The notes: generated by a model from the sequence alone, not told the origin. A stretch of DNA of 64,000 bases from UBA8437 sp963582065 (GCA_963582065.1 CAUZRQ010000008.1:1-64000); one strand, 5' to 3'. Counted from the stretch's first letter, positions 26,299-35,726 are shown. Translations and numbers: made by a program.

Positions 26299-26409
26299 CG
26301 AGACGGGCTCCCTCACCAGCACCGCGGGACTTGCCATCTTGTTCGCCGGCGGGATGTCCGATACCATCAATAACGGCTGATCGATTGCACCCCCGGGAAC
26401 CCGATCCGG

Positions 26410-27855
26410 ATGATCCCCGTCCCCACTCACCCCAGGCTCTCGCGACGCACCGCCCTGCAGGCCGGTTCGGTCGGGCTGCTCGGGCTGGGAATGAACCACG
26501 TCGCCGAGTTGCGGAGCGAAGCCGCCGGCACAACGGTCGGAGAGACGGTTCGCAAGGGGCGAGCCAAGTCGGTCATCTTCGTATTTCTTTCCGGCGGGTT
26601 GACCCAGCACGAGAGCTTCGACCCCAAGCCGAAGGCTCCACAGGGGATCCGCGGCGATTTCAACCCGATCTCGACCTCGACGCCGGGGTTCCAGATCTGC
26701 GAACACCTGCCGATGCTCGCCGCACGGAGCCACAAGTGGGCCGCGCTCCGCTCGCTGACCTCACCCTACAACGGCCACTCCTCGGGCCACATGGCGTTCC
26801 TCTCGGGCCGCACTCCGTTGCCGCCGACGTTCAACGGCAGCAAGCCGATGCCCGAGGACTGGCCGTCGATCGCATCGATCGTCGGAGCCGTCACCGCACC
26901 GCGGAACAACAACCTGCCGCCAGCTGCGGTGCTGCCCGAACGGCTGATCCACCGCTCGACCCGTGTGATCCCCGGCCAGTTCGCCGGCCGGATGGGTCGT
27001 CGCCACGACCCGTGGTTCATCGAGGCCTCGCCGTTCAACGCCAAATCCTACGGTGCGTACCCCGGCTACGAATTCCATTTCACCCGCGGCCGCGAGCGGA
27101 ACAAGAACCTGCTGTTCCAGGCCCCGAACCTGAGCCTGCCCGAAGGCATCACCCAGGGACGCTTGGGCAACCGCCGCCAGTTGCTGGATGTGCTCGAGTC
27201 GCAACGCCGCGACCTCGACGCGTTCGCCGCAACCGAGAACTTCAACCGGTCGCGTCAGGGAGCGATCAACCTGCTGACCGACAAGTCGGTCCAGGAGGCC
27301 TTCGACGTCACGCGTGCTCCCGAGAAGGTGCAGCAGCGGTACGGCAAGAACGCCTTCGGCTGGTCGTTGCTGATGGCTCGCCGACTGGTCGAGGCCGGAG
27401 TCAACCTGGTGCAGGTCAACCTGGGCAACAACGAGACCTGGGACACTCACGACAACGCGTTCCCGTTGCTCAAGGACTGCCTGCTGCCCCCGACCGACCA
27501 GGGTCTCTCGGCACTGATCGACGATCTCGAAGAGAGCGGGATGCTGGATGAGACACTGATCGTGATGCTCGGCGAAATGGGCCGCACGCCCAAGATCAAC
27601 ACCAAGCTGCCCGGCCGTGATCACTGGGGCGCGGTGCAGAGTGCCTTCTTCGCCGGCGGCGGCATCCAGGGCGGGAGGGCCGTCGGCACCTCCGACGACC
27701 TGGCCGCCTACCCGGCCTCCAACGCCCAGCGACCCGAAAACGTCGCCGCCACGATCTACCATTCGCTCGGATTGCCCGACACCACGGCGTGGGTCGACGA
27801 GTTGAACCGGCCGCACCACATCTACTACGGCGAGCCGATCTACGACCTGCTGTAG
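26410..27855 (+). CDS. DUF1501 domain protein, Tat-exported
   Basis: A 481-aa DUF1501 protein. The Tat-like SRRTALQAGSVGLLGLG motif is at residues 11-27. The core includes FVFLSGGLTQHESFDPKP (Glu replaces the usual Asp in the DxFD position), ETWDTHDNAF, VMLGEMGRTPKIN and LPGRDHWGAVQSAFFAGGG. It shares the EMGRTP subtype with 9799-11226. The gene diverges from the ammonium transporter and overlaps the APC permease gene tail-to-tail by 16 bases. No partner cytochrome gene adjoins it. Function unknown. Confidence 0.92.
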   Translation: MIPVPTHPRLSRRTALQAGSVGLLGLGMNHVAELRSEAAGTTVGETVRKGRAKSVIFVFLSGGLTQHESFDPKPKAPQGIRGDFNPISTSTPGFQICEHLPMLAARSHKWAALRSLTSPYNGHSSGHMAFLSGRTPLPPTFNGSKPMPEDWPSIASIVGAVTAPRNNNLPPAAVLPERLIHRSTRVIPGQFAGRMGRRHDPWFIEASPFNAKSYGAYPGYEFHFTRGRERNKNLLFQAPNLSLPEGITQGRLGNRRQLLDVLESQRRDLDAFAATENFNRSRQGAINLLTDKSVQEAFDVTRAPEKVQQRYGKNAFGWSLLMARRLVEAGVNLVQVNLGNNETWDTHDNAFPLLKDCLLPPTDQGLSALIDDLEESGMLDETLIVMLGEMGRTPKINTKLPGRDHWGAVQSAFFAGGGIQGGRAVGTSDDLAAYPASNAQRPENVAATIYHSLGLPDTTAWVDELNRPHHIYYGEPIYDLL

Positions 27856-29186
27856 ACGGATCGGATGATCGGCCGCAGCACCAGTCCGCCGGCCAGCACG
27901 CCCAGGCCCGTCAGCCACACCTCGCGGTCGACCCAGAAGGCCAGGAACCCGCAGGCGACCAGGCCCACAGCAGAGATCCAGGCCGGATAGAGTCGTTCGT
28001 CCTTCGAGAGTCTCAGGGCCGCGAGGTTGGTCAGCGAGTAGTAGACCAGCACGGTGAACGCACTGAATGACCAGGTCGTCTGCACGTCGCCCAGGATGGT
28101 CATCGCCGCGATCAACACGCCCACGGCCACCACCGCCAACGTCGGCGACTCGCCGCGGGCATCCAGTTTCGCCAGTTGTGACGGCAGGTCACCGCGGCGG
28201 CCCATCGCCAGGGCCACCCGCGAGAGGCCGAGCACCAGGTTCAACAGCACCCCCAGCATCGCCAGCACCGCTCCCACCGCGACCAGCCACGCCAAGCCGG
28301 TTCCCCCGAATCGCTCGGCCGCCTGTTCCAGCGGTGCGGGGGTCCCCGAACCGGTGATCGCAAACGCCTCGACCCCCGCGGCACTCACACCGACGACCGC
28401 CACCGAGATGTAGAGCACCATCGAGATGACCAGCGTGGCGATCATCGCCCTGGGGATCTTCCGCCGCGGGTCCTCGATCTCCTCACCCATCGTCGCAATC
28501 CGACCGTAGCCGGTGAAGGCGACGAACATCAAAGCGCACGCCTGGGCAAACGCCGCAGCCGATGTCGTGCCCTCGGCCGGTCGCCAGAACGGAACCAGCG
28601 ACTCGCCCGCTTCGGAGACGGCCGTTCCGATCCCGAAGGCGACAAACAGGGCCAGCGTGAAAACCGTCGATGCCACCAGCACGGCGTTGACCCGGTTGGA
28701 CCGCTTCAGTCCAAACAGCACCAGCAACGTGATCCCCAGCACCACGCCCAGTGCCGGCCACCGATCCTCGACCGCCTCGGTACCGACTCCCAACCGCCTG
28801 GCGTAGGCGATCACGCCGAGCGCCGCGGTGGCCGCCGAAGCACTCTTGGCACAAAGGAACATCCAGCCGGCAACAAACCCCACCCAGGGCACCAGCCACC
28901 TGTGGCCGTACTCGTAGGTACCGCCGCTTTGCGGGTGGTTGGCGGCCAACTGGGCACTGCTGAGTCCGTTGCAGGTGGCCACCACGGCCGCCACGGCGAT
29001 CGCGGCGATCACCGCAGGGCCGATCACCCCCGCGGCGAGCCCAATGCTGACGAACACACCCGTCCCGACGATCGAACCCAGCCCGAGCACGATCGCACCA
29101 CCGACGCCCACCTGGCGTTTCAACTGCGGCGCGTCGCCCGCAACAGAGTCTTCCCCGTTCACCTCGCCCCCCCCGTCCGCGAACAC
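27840..29186 (-). CDS. APC-family amino acid permease
   Basis: A 448-aa integral membrane protein with about 12 spans. The APC signature at the first helix is GAIVLGLGSIVGTGVFVSIG, and later helices include GGTYEYGHRWLVPWVGFVAGW and FVAFTGYGRIATMGEEIEDPRRKIPRAM, the loop typical of this superfamily. It would exchange or import amino acids or amines by cation symport. The GTG start at 29186 has no clear ribosome-binding site; a second GTG at 29162 directly follows a GGGGCGAG run and is an alternative. It starts 4 bases after the stop of the unknown gene at 29191, suggesting cotranscription. Confidence 0.92.
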   Translation of the reverse strand: MFADGGGEVNGEDSVAGDAPQLKRQVGVGGAIVLGLGSIVGTGVFVSIGLAAGVIGPAVIAAIAVAAVVATCNGLSSAQLAANHPQSGGTYEYGHRWLVPWVGFVAGWMFLCAKSASAATAALGVIAYARRLGVGTEAVEDRWPALGVVLGITLLVLFGLKRSNRVNAVLVASTVFTLALFVAFGIGTAVSEAGESLVPFWRPAEGTTSAAAFAQACALMFVAFTGYGRIATMGEEIEDPRRKIPRAMIATLVISMVLYISVAVVGVSAAGVEAFAITGSGTPAPLEQAAERFGGTGLAWLVAVGAVLAMLGVLLNLVLGLSRVALAMGRRGDLPSQLAKLDARGESPTLAVVAVGVLIAAMTILGDVQTTWSFSAFTVLVYYSLTNLAALRLSKDERLYPAWISAVGLVACGFLAFWVDREVWLTGLGVLAGGLVLRPIIRSVYSRS

Positions 29187-29190
29187 GGAA

Positions 29191-29700
29191 TCAGCCGTCG
29201 GTGACAGCCGCGTCTGGAATGCAGCGAACGTGCAGTCGTCCGAACAGCGATTCCAGTTCGGATGTCATCACCGCACATTCGTTACTGAAATCGGCCACCG
29301 GATGCAATCGCTCACGCAGGCACCCAATCGCCGTCTCGATCCGCCACGGGTCACCTTCTTCGACCGAATGGCACAGCGTATCGTAGAACCGGACCAGCGA
29401 CCTGCCGATCGGCCCGCCACGGGGATCGCTATCCAGGTGGTGGTCGAGACACGTCAGGCGAATGCCGATGTCGGCGATCAGGAAGGCCGTCGCCAGCGAT
29501 CTCGACGATCCGGGATTCGTCTCGCCCGCGTCCCCCGGCCCGCTGGTCAATTCGTCGCGACAACCTGTCGAGAGTCCATCGTCATCGAAAATCCATCCGT
29601 CTTCATCACTCTCCGGATCGAACGCTTCCCACTCCGGTTCCAACAGTCCTCTCCACGACCGTCGCTGTTCATCAACCCAGGTATCTGGTCTCGAGTCCAT
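29191..29700 (-). CDS. Uncharacterised cytoplasmic protein (169 aa)
   Basis: I do not recognise this protein. The start at 29700 is favoured by GGAGAG eight bases upstream; the frame continues to 29880 without better support. The N-terminal third is acidic and disordered-looking (FDPESDEDGWIFDDDG). Residues about 68-145 are predicted helical: LATAFLIADIGIRLTCL, GRSLVRFYDTLCHSVEEGD and RIETAIGCLRERLHPV. The last two resemble the closing helices of FliS-type flagellin chaperones, but the similarity is only by eye. There is no signal peptide or membrane segment. It sits directly upstream of the APC permease gene on the same strand. Confidence 0.6.
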   Translation of the reverse strand: MDSRPDTWVDEQRRSWRGLLEPEWEAFDPESDEDGWIFDDDGLSTGCRDELTSGPGDAGETNPGSSRSLATAFLIADIGIRLTCLDHHLDSDPRGGPIGRSLVRFYDTLCHSVEEGDPWRIETAIGCLRERLHPVADFSNECAVMTSELESLFGRLHVRCIPDAAVTDG

Positions 29701-29915
29701 CCTGTGGCTCTCCGTGCCGAACCGACGTCCGTCCCGCCAGGGGATCTCGTTCGGCAATTGGGATTTCATCAAGCGGTCTGCGGACGGCCGACCGTGGCCC
29801 GACTCTCCTCTTTTCCCTCCCGAAACCGACGGCCACCGTGTCTGCGACCATTGAACCCGCCGCCGGGGGGCCGGTGTCAATGTGAGTCCCGGGAGTTCTT
29901 ACCGAATCTCGGAGA

Positions 29916-31022
29916 CTATTTCGCCTTCAACACGCCGTCGATCATCCGGTACGCCTCCTGCCGCATCGCGTCCGGGAAGCTGTGCTGACTGTCGGGGTGA
30001 CGGACCACCATCCGGCCTTCACCACCGAGCAACCTGTAGATCGGCCGGGCGGCCTTCACACAGCGATCGACGCTCTTGTGGCGAAAGTTGCCGTCTCGCA
30101 ACGGCGCGTTGACGAAGAACGGCCGCGGAGCCAGCGCGGCGACCAGTTCCTGGAAGTCGTAGGGGATTTCGGTCAGCCGTCCGCGGTAGTTCGACAGTCG
30201 TGGCATGTAACGGATCTGACACCAACCGGCCCCGAATTTCCAGACTCGCTCGGCACCGTCGTAATAGTCCTGGTACGAATCGAAGCCGCAACTGCTGGCG
30301 ACCACGGTGATCCGCTTGTCGAAGACCGCCGTGTAAATGGCGTTGTGACCTCCCAGGGAATGACCGATGGCACCGAACCCGCGGGAGCTGTCGACGAATT
30401 CGAACGAAGCGAGCAGGTCGAGACCACGGGAGTTGTCCCAGATGGCCTTCATCGTGCCACTGACATAGTCCTGGCCGCCGAGGTTGGGCCAGTAGTTGGC
30501 CAGGTGGGGGTAGGCCGGCGACAGCGTGACATATCCTCGCTCGGCCAGTTCCTTGCCGTAGGCCCGCCCCTTGCGGCCCCCCAGCCCCATCACCACCTTG
30601 TGTCCCACCCGGTTGTCGGTCGGGTGCAGGCACAGCACCGCCGCCGCCTTTCGCTTGCCGGCCAGCACGTCCTTGGGAATGCACAGGTAGGCCGGGGTCT
30701 GCATGTCCTTGTCGACCGTGTAACCGATCAACCGTCGATGGTAGCTCCCCGCGTCGACATCCTCGATCACCTTCACCCCGATCGGACCACGTCGATCATC
30801 GCCGGGAAACCGCCCCATCACCGACTGCATCGCCGCCACGATCTCGGCCCGCCGCTTCGCCCAGTCGGCAGCGGTCTTCACCGTTTGCACCGCCCCGCCT
30901 GCCCCGTGGAACTGCAACAGGTTGTCCGGATCCAACCGCTTCCCGTCGGCCGCGACCACTGCGGATACGCACCCGATCCACATCACGCCGGACACCATCA
31001 CCCGGTTCATTCGACCCGTCAT
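29916..31022 (-). CDS. Secreted alpha/beta hydrolase (acetyl xylan esterase-like)
   Basis: A 368-aa protein with a signal peptide (VMVSGVMWIGCVSAVVAA). It has an alpha/beta-hydrolase core: the nucleophile elbow GHSLGGHN, HPTDNRVGHK in the strand preceding the oxyanion region, LVAALAPRPFFVNAP and a terminal HPDSQHSFPD with the candidate catalytic His. The layout matches acetyl xylan esterase/glucuronoyl esterase-like hydrolases common in planctomycetes. ATG at 31022 is chosen; a TTG at 31046 and an ATG at 31010 are alternatives. It diverges from the LRR lipoprotein gene. Probable function is removal of ester groups from polysaccharides. Confidence 0.85.
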   Translation of the reverse strand: MTGRMNRVMVSGVMWIGCVSAVVAADGKRLDPDNLLQFHGAGGAVQTVKTAADWAKRRAEIVAAMQSVMGRFPGDDRRGPIGVKVIEDVDAGSYHRRLIGYTVDKDMQTPAYLCIPKDVLAGKRKAAAVLCLHPTDNRVGHKVVMGLGGRKGRAYGKELAERGYVTLSPAYPHLANYWPNLGGQDYVSGTMKAIWDNSRGLDLLASFEFVDSSRGFGAIGHSLGGHNAIYTAVFDKRITVVASSCGFDSYQDYYDGAERVWKFGAGWCQIRYMPRLSNYRGRLTEIPYDFQELVAALAPRPFFVNAPLRDGNFRHKSVDRCVKAARPIYRLLGGEGRMVVRHPDSQHSFPDAMRQEAYRMIDGVLKAK

Positions 31023-31114
31023 CGCTTCTGCCTCACGGAGATTCAATCTGGTTCCTGATCAAGAGAAAACCAGCAACCGCCGCAGTTTGCAAACAACCGG
31101 CTGCCAACAACTCG

Positions 31115-31144
31115 TTGTGACCATCTTCGAACGTGGAATAGAAT
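31115..31144 (+). promoter_or_regulatory. Candidate promoter for the LRR gene
   Basis: TTGTGA (31115-31120) and TAGAAT (31139-31144) are separated by 18 bases and lie 42 bases upstream of the LRR ATG. This is the best sigma70-like pair seen in the window. Confidence 0.4.
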
Positions 31145-31185
31145 CAGGGTCGCGTCGGTTCGTCCCCATTTGCCGGTCCCGCTCG

Positions 31186-33123
31186 ATGACACGTCACATC
31201 CGCTGCCTGTGCCTGGCCGCCTCGTTGCTGGCCACGTCGATGATCGGTTGTGGCGACCGGGCGACGACCGAAACCGCGGTCGACGTGCCCGGAAAACTCT
31301 ACAAGAGCGAGTCGGGTCAGATCGAGGGCGTCACGCTGAAGGAGCAGTCGGTCTCGCGGAATGATCTGCAGGCGATCGTCCAGGGCGGTTCGAAGTTGAA
31401 GTCGTTGAGCCTGATTCGATGCCGCATTCCGGCCGGATCGCTCGAACTGCTGACCTCGCTCGAACATCTCGATTACCTCGATCTCCGTGGATCCTCGATC
31501 ACCGACGCCGATCTCGAACCGGTCGGACGGCTCAAGACTCTCACCGCGCTGGACCTCTACGACACCCGTATCACCAACGCCGGGGTCGAACACCTCGAGG
31601 GACTCACCAACCTCAAGTCCCTGGGCCTCTACAAGACCGACATCTCCGGAGACGTGCTCAAGCACGTCCGCAAGATGAAGCAACTGGACCTGATCACCGT
31701 CACCGAGACCCGGATCGATGACGACGGCCTGCGTCACCTCGAAATCCTGCCGCAGATCCGTTACCTCGACGTCGCCCAGACCTCGATCACCGGCCGTGGC
31801 CTCGAGTACGTCACCGGCATGTCGGGCCTGATCGATCTCAACCTGACCTACTGCCGCAACTTCAACGACGACGGCCTGGCCCACGTCTCGGCCTTCCCCA
31901 AGCTCGAGGAACTGGTCCTGTTTCGCACGGCGATCACCGACAAGGGACTGGCCCACATCGCCGGTCTCCGCAACCTGACCTGGCTCGTGCTCCGCAGCAC
32001 CCGTGCCGGAGACGCCGGCCTGGTCCACCTGGTGAACATGCAGAAGCTCGAGGTGCTGTTGGCCGAGCTGACCCGGATCACCGACGACGGGCTCGAGCAC
32101 ATCGGGAAGCTCAGGTCTCTGAAGAACCTCGGGCTCAATCACAACGCGATCACCGACGCCGCTCTGCCCCGGCTGGCCTCTCTCGAAAACCTCGAGGAAC
32201 TCTGGCTCGAGAACACACGGATCACCGACGGTGGGCTTGCCGATCTCGAAAAACTCAAGACGCTCAAGCGGCTGGCGATCGATCGGACCGCCATCACCGA
32301 CCAGGGCCTGGCGCGTCTCCGAAAGGCGTTGCCCGACTGCGAGATCACCCGAGATCGCGGGCTGTTGACCGAGGCTCACGTCAAAGCGGACGGCAAACTG
32401 TTCCCCGCCCTGGCGGCCATCCAGGCCAAGACCGAGCCACCAGGCGGACGACGTCTCTCGGGACTGGACTTCAGCAACCTCGCCATCACCGACCAGTGCC
32501 TCGCCCTGGTGGCAACCGACCAGAAGGCGTTCGCCGGCCTGAAGTCGCTGAACCTCTTCCGCACGTTCGTCACCGACAGAGGTCTCGCGACCGTCACCGG
32601 TTTCTCGAACCTCAGGCAGCTCGACCTGACCAACACGCAGGTCACCGAGCGTGGTGTCGCAAAGCTGGCCAGCCTGACCGAGCTTCGGGAGCTGTCGTTG
32701 TGGGACACGCCGGTCAACGACCTGGCCCTGCCGCCGCTGGCCTCGCTCCCACACCTGGAAACACTCAACCTGCAGATCACGCCGATCACCGACCGGGGAG
32801 CCCGCACCCTGGCCACGTTTCCCGCTCTCAAGCGGCTGAGCCTCGGGGCCACCCTGGTCAGCGACGAAGGCGTCAAGGCCCTGGCCTCTCTCGAGAACCT
32901 CGAACTGCTCGACCTCCGACGCACATCGGTCACCGACGACGGCCTCGAATTCCTCGCCCGGCTCAAGACGCTCAAGGTGCTGCGACTGGCCGACACGCGG
33001 ACCACTGCAGTCGGTCGACTGAAGCTCGGAAATCAGCTGCCCGGCTGCCGGATCATGGACTCTCGGACGGCCTCGTCTCCTGGGATGCCTCCTCGTCGGG
33101 GGACAGCTCCGGCGCGGCGTTGA
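31186..33123 (+). CDS. Leucine-rich repeat lipoprotein
   Basis: A 645-aa protein. Residues 1-21 form a lipoprotein signal ending at Cys22 (LLATSMIGC). Nearly all the rest is two blocks of roughly 24-residue leucine-rich repeats of the bacterial RNI-like type, recognisable by recurring ITDAGL, ITDDGL and ITDKGL units. The blocks are separated near residue 400 by a non-repeat stretch containing LFPALAAIQAKTEPPGG. Such proteins form curved binding surfaces on the periplasmic side. The last 22 or so residues (Arg/Pro/Ser-rich) are encoded opposite the 3' end of the symporter gene: the two reading frames overlap by 71 bases. The start at 31186 is set by the lipoprotein signal. Ligand unknown. Confidence 0.88.
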   Translation: MTRHIRCLCLAASLLATSMIGCGDRATTETAVDVPGKLYKSESGQIEGVTLKEQSVSRNDLQAIVQGGSKLKSLSLIRCRIPAGSLELLTSLEHLDYLDLRGSSITDADLEPVGRLKTLTALDLYDTRITNAGVEHLEGLTNLKSLGLYKTDISGDVLKHVRKMKQLDLITVTETRIDDDGLRHLEILPQIRYLDVAQTSITGRGLEYVTGMSGLIDLNLTYCRNFNDDGLAHVSAFPKLEELVLFRTAITDKGLAHIAGLRNLTWLVLRSTRAGDAGLVHLVNMQKLEVLLAELTRITDDGLEHIGKLRSLKNLGLNHNAITDAALPRLASLENLEELWLENTRITDGGLADLEKLKTLKRLAIDRTAITDQGLARLRKALPDCEITRDRGLLTEAHVKADGKLFPALAAIQAKTEPPGGRRLSGLDFSNLAITDQCLALVATDQKAFAGLKSLNLFRTFVTDRGLATVTGFSNLRQLDLTNTQVTERGVAKLASLTELRELSLWDTPVNDLALPPLASLPHLETLNLQITPITDRGARTLATFPALKRLSLGATLVSDEGVKALASLENLELLDLRRTSVTDDGLEFLARLKTLKVLRLADTRTTAVGRLKLGNQLPGCRIMDSRTASSPGMPPRRGTAPARR

Positions 33124-34792
33124 TCACCGCCCAGAAAGTGCGGTCCTGCTCGGCTTCGGCCACCAACTTCAGGCCCGGGACCATGCTGAACAGCAGCGAG
33201 AAGACCACCGAGCTGACAAATCCGACGATGAAGACCCACATCGAGAACCAGTCCGAGAACGTCTCGGCGAAGGTGAACCACAGCGTCACCACCGCCCCGG
33301 CGAACGTCCCCAGCAGGACACCCGTCGCCGTCGCCCTGCGGACGAACAGCCCCAGCACGAACACTGCCAGCAACGGTGCCGCAAACGCCCCGACGGTCTT
33401 CTTGGCCACCGCGAACACGTCACCCAACTGGCCCACGTAACAGGCCAGCACGATCGCGATCGTGCCGATTACGACCACCATCGCCCGGGCCACCAGCATT
33501 TCCCCCGCCTCGGTCTTCGGCCGCCAGCCGGGCACCAGCCGGTCACGGAAGTCGACGATCAGTGCCGTGGTGATCGAGTGGATTCCCGAGTCGACGCTCG
33601 ACATCGTCGCGGCCATCAACGCCGCCACCAGCAGACCCACCACGCCGGCGGGGAATTTCAGTCGGACAAACCGTGGCAACGCCTGGTCGTTGAGCCCGAG
33701 TTCCACCACGTCGGCGTGGAGTTCCCGGGGGTGAGTCTTGTAGTACTCGGCAATCGTCTCGTTGCTGCTGCCCGCCCCGGCCTCGGCCAGTCGGCGGCGG
33801 ACCACTTCCACCTTGGTGTTCGCGGCATTCGAGAACTCGTCGATGGCGACGTCCGAGAGCATGTCGGGGTTGTGGTGAAAATAGCTGAACAGCCCCATCC
33901 CGATTACCAACAGCCCCGGCATCACGATCAACGAGGCCACCTGCGCGATGACGAAGCCGGTCTGAGACGTGCGGGTGTCACGGGCGGAAATGTATCGCTG
34001 GACGGCCACCTGGTCGGCACCATAGGCCGAGAGTCCCTCGAGAAAACTGCCGATCAGGATCGCGAAGGTGCCGAAACGGATGGTCGGGTCCAGCCGAAAA
34101 TCGAACACCATCCGCTCGCGGCCGCTGAAGTAGGTGTCGACGATCTGCGATGCGCCCCCCTCGGTCCCGGAGACCAACAGCCCGGCAGCGAACAGGATGG
34201 TGCCCACAAAGACGAAGAACTGGATCACGTCGGTCCACATCACCGCCCGCAGGCCACCGAACATCGTGTAGATGATCGCCACCACGCCCAGGCCGACGAT
34301 GACCAGGTACTGGTTCAGGCCCGAGATACCCGAGATGGCAACCGAGGCGGCAAACGTTGCCGCTGCCATCCAGGCGATCCGCAGCACCACGAACAGGCTG
34401 CTGGCCAGGCAGCGGACCGAGACGTGGAATCTCTGTTCGAGGTACTCGTAGGCGGTGACGCAGTTGAGCTTCGAGTAGACCGGGATGAAGACCCAGATCA
34501 CCAGCGGTGTGGTCGACAGGAAGGCCACGCTGGCCAGCATGATCCTCAGGCTGTCGCCGTAGGCTATCGACGGATACATCACGAAGCTGTTGGCCGAAAA
34601 CAGCGTGGCCATCACGCTCAGGCCGACCGTCATCCGGCCCATCGAACGGCCCGCAATCAGGAAGTCGTCCCGGCTCGACCGGCGGCTCAAGGCCAGGCCC
34701 AGGCCCAGCGACAGCACCAGGTAACCGCCGACGATGACCAGGTCGAGCGTCCGCAGGGAGCCGCTGAGAGCGTCCAGGGCGTCAGACCACAT
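33053..34792 (-). CDS. Sodium:solute symporter (SSS family)
   Basis: A 579-aa membrane protein of the SSS family with about 13 spans. Signatures include DDFLIAGRSMGRMTVGLSVMATLFSANSFV near the N-terminus and GLRAVMWTDVIQFFVFVGTI, the family's characteristic block. AALMAATMSSVDSGIHSITTAL carries the sodium-site serines. It should import a sugar, sialic acid, amino acid or carboxylate with sodium. The start at 34792 lies inside the DapA-family gene (11-base overlap with its stop), implying translational coupling; a GTG at 34804 is the alternative. Its substrate is probably the substrate or product of that lyase. Confidence 0.93.
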   Translation of the reverse strand: MWSDALDALSGSLRTLDLVIVGGYLVLSLGLGLALSRRSSRDDFLIAGRSMGRMTVGLSVMATLFSANSFVMYPSIAYGDSLRIMLASVAFLSTTPLVIWVFIPVYSKLNCVTAYEYLEQRFHVSVRCLASSLFVVLRIAWMAAATFAASVAISGISGLNQYLVIVGLGVVAIIYTMFGGLRAVMWTDVIQFFVFVGTILFAAGLLVSGTEGGASQIVDTYFSGRERMVFDFRLDPTIRFGTFAILIGSFLEGLSAYGADQVAVQRYISARDTRTSQTGFVIAQVASLIVMPGLLVIGMGLFSYFHHNPDMLSDVAIDEFSNAANTKVEVVRRRLAEAGAGSSNETIAEYYKTHPRELHADVVELGLNDQALPRFVRLKFPAGVVGLLVAALMAATMSSVDSGIHSITTALIVDFRDRLVPGWRPKTEAGEMLVARAMVVVIGTIAIVLACYVGQLGDVFAVAKKTVGAFAAPLLAVFVLGLFVRRATATGVLLGTFAGAVVTLWFTFAETFSDWFSMWVFIVGFVSSVVFSLLFSMVPGLKLVAEAEQDRTFWAVINAAPELSPDEEASQETRPSESP

Positions 34793-35726
34793 TGGGAGTT
34801 CCACAATCGATCAGCATCTGCCGGGCCTTGTCGCGGAACTGTTCCCGCACGTCCCGGGTCGGCGGTCGGCAGCGGCTCGAGGGCAGCCCGACCAGTTCCA
34901 TGCACAGCTTGTCCAGGTACCCGTCGCCGCTGGTGTAGGTCTCCATTTCGGCCCACAGCCGGTAGTAGGGCTCGACCACATCCATCAGGCCACGCTGCAC
35001 CCGCTCGTATTCGCCGGCTTCCAGCAGGCCGAACAACTGCACGCCCCACTCGGGCCAGTGATTGCAGATGTGCAGTTCGATCGACCGGGCTCCCAGCATG
35101 TGACTGGTGACGAACCGCAGCTGGTTGTCGATCACCGCCAGCTTCTGGCCGAATGTGTCGATGACCCGCTCGAACCCGAAACAGTTGTCCCCCGGACTGC
35201 TCCACTTCAACCCGACCATGTTGGGCAGTTTGACCAGGCGTTCGACCATCCCCTCCGAGACACCCATGCTGGTCCAGTGAGTGTTGTAGACGATCAGCCC
35301 CACTTCCGGAGCCGCATCGGACGCGGCCTGGATGTACTCGAAGAAGTCGTCCTCGGTGTGCGAAAAATAGAACGGCGGCGACACCTGGATGAAGTCGGCC
35401 CCCAGGTCCTGTGCGGCGGTGGCCAGTTCGACCGCCTCGACCGTGCTGGTCGTCTGGGCCCCGACGGTCACCGGGATCCGTCCCGCCGCCGCCTCGACCA
35501 CCGTCCGGGCCACTTCGATCCGTTCGGCGATCGACATCGTCGAAAAATCGCCGGCTCCTCCACCCGAGAGAATCAGGCCGGTGCCTTCCTGCAGTCCCCC
35601 GGCGATCAGGAACTCGACATGCTGCGCGATCCCCGCAAAGTTGACCTCCAGGCTGTCGTCATCAAACAGCGTCGGGATCGTGACGTAGCAGCCCTGCAGC
35701 CGTGATCTGAGTTGTTGCTGATCCAT
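34782..35726 (-). CDS. DapA/NanA-family aldolase (dihydrodipicolinate synthase-like)
   Basis: A 314-aa class I aldolase of the DHDPS/N-acetylneuraminate lyase family. The Schiff-base lysine lies in MVGLKWSS near residue 172, the conserved Tyr in GLIVYNTHW near 143, and the barrel opens with GCYVTIPTLFDDD. The dihydrodipicolinate synthase motif GGTTGE is replaced by LSGGGAGDFSTMS, so this is more likely a 2-keto-acid sugar lyase or related enzyme than the lysine-pathway enzyme. It is directly coupled to a sodium symporter gene, which fits uptake followed by cleavage of a keto-acid sugar. Substrate unproven. Confidence 0.9.
   Translation of the reverse strand: MDQQQLRSRLQGCYVTIPTLFDDDSLEVNFAGIAQHVEFLIAGGLQEGTGLILSGGGAGDFSTMSIAERIEVARTVVEAAAGRIPVTVGAQTTSTVEAVELATAAQDLGADFIQVSPPFYFSHTEDDFFEYIQAASDAAPEVGLIVYNTHWTSMGVSEGMVERLVKLPNMVGLKWSSPGDNCFGFERVIDTFGQKLAVIDNQLRFVTSHMLGARSIELHICNHWPEWGVQLFGLLEAGEYERVQRGLMDVVEPYYRLWAEMETYTSGDGYLDKLCMELVGLPSSRCRPPTRDVREQFRDKARQMLIDCGTPNVV

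Noticed and set aside
30922..31185. N-terminal extension of the LRR protein
   Set aside because: The 88 extra codons would hide the lipoprotein signal that begins at 31186 and overlap the divergent hydrolase gene and promoter.
31430..33000. Regular repeats in the LRR gene as a possible CRISPR-like array
   Set aside because: The periodicity is at the protein level (about 24 residues, ITDxGL units) with diverged DNA; there are no identical direct repeats with unique spacers.
34782..35726. Calling the aldolase dapA of lysine synthesis
   Set aside because: The GGTTGE-type motif is replaced and the gene is coupled to a symporter, so an anabolic lysine role is not supported.
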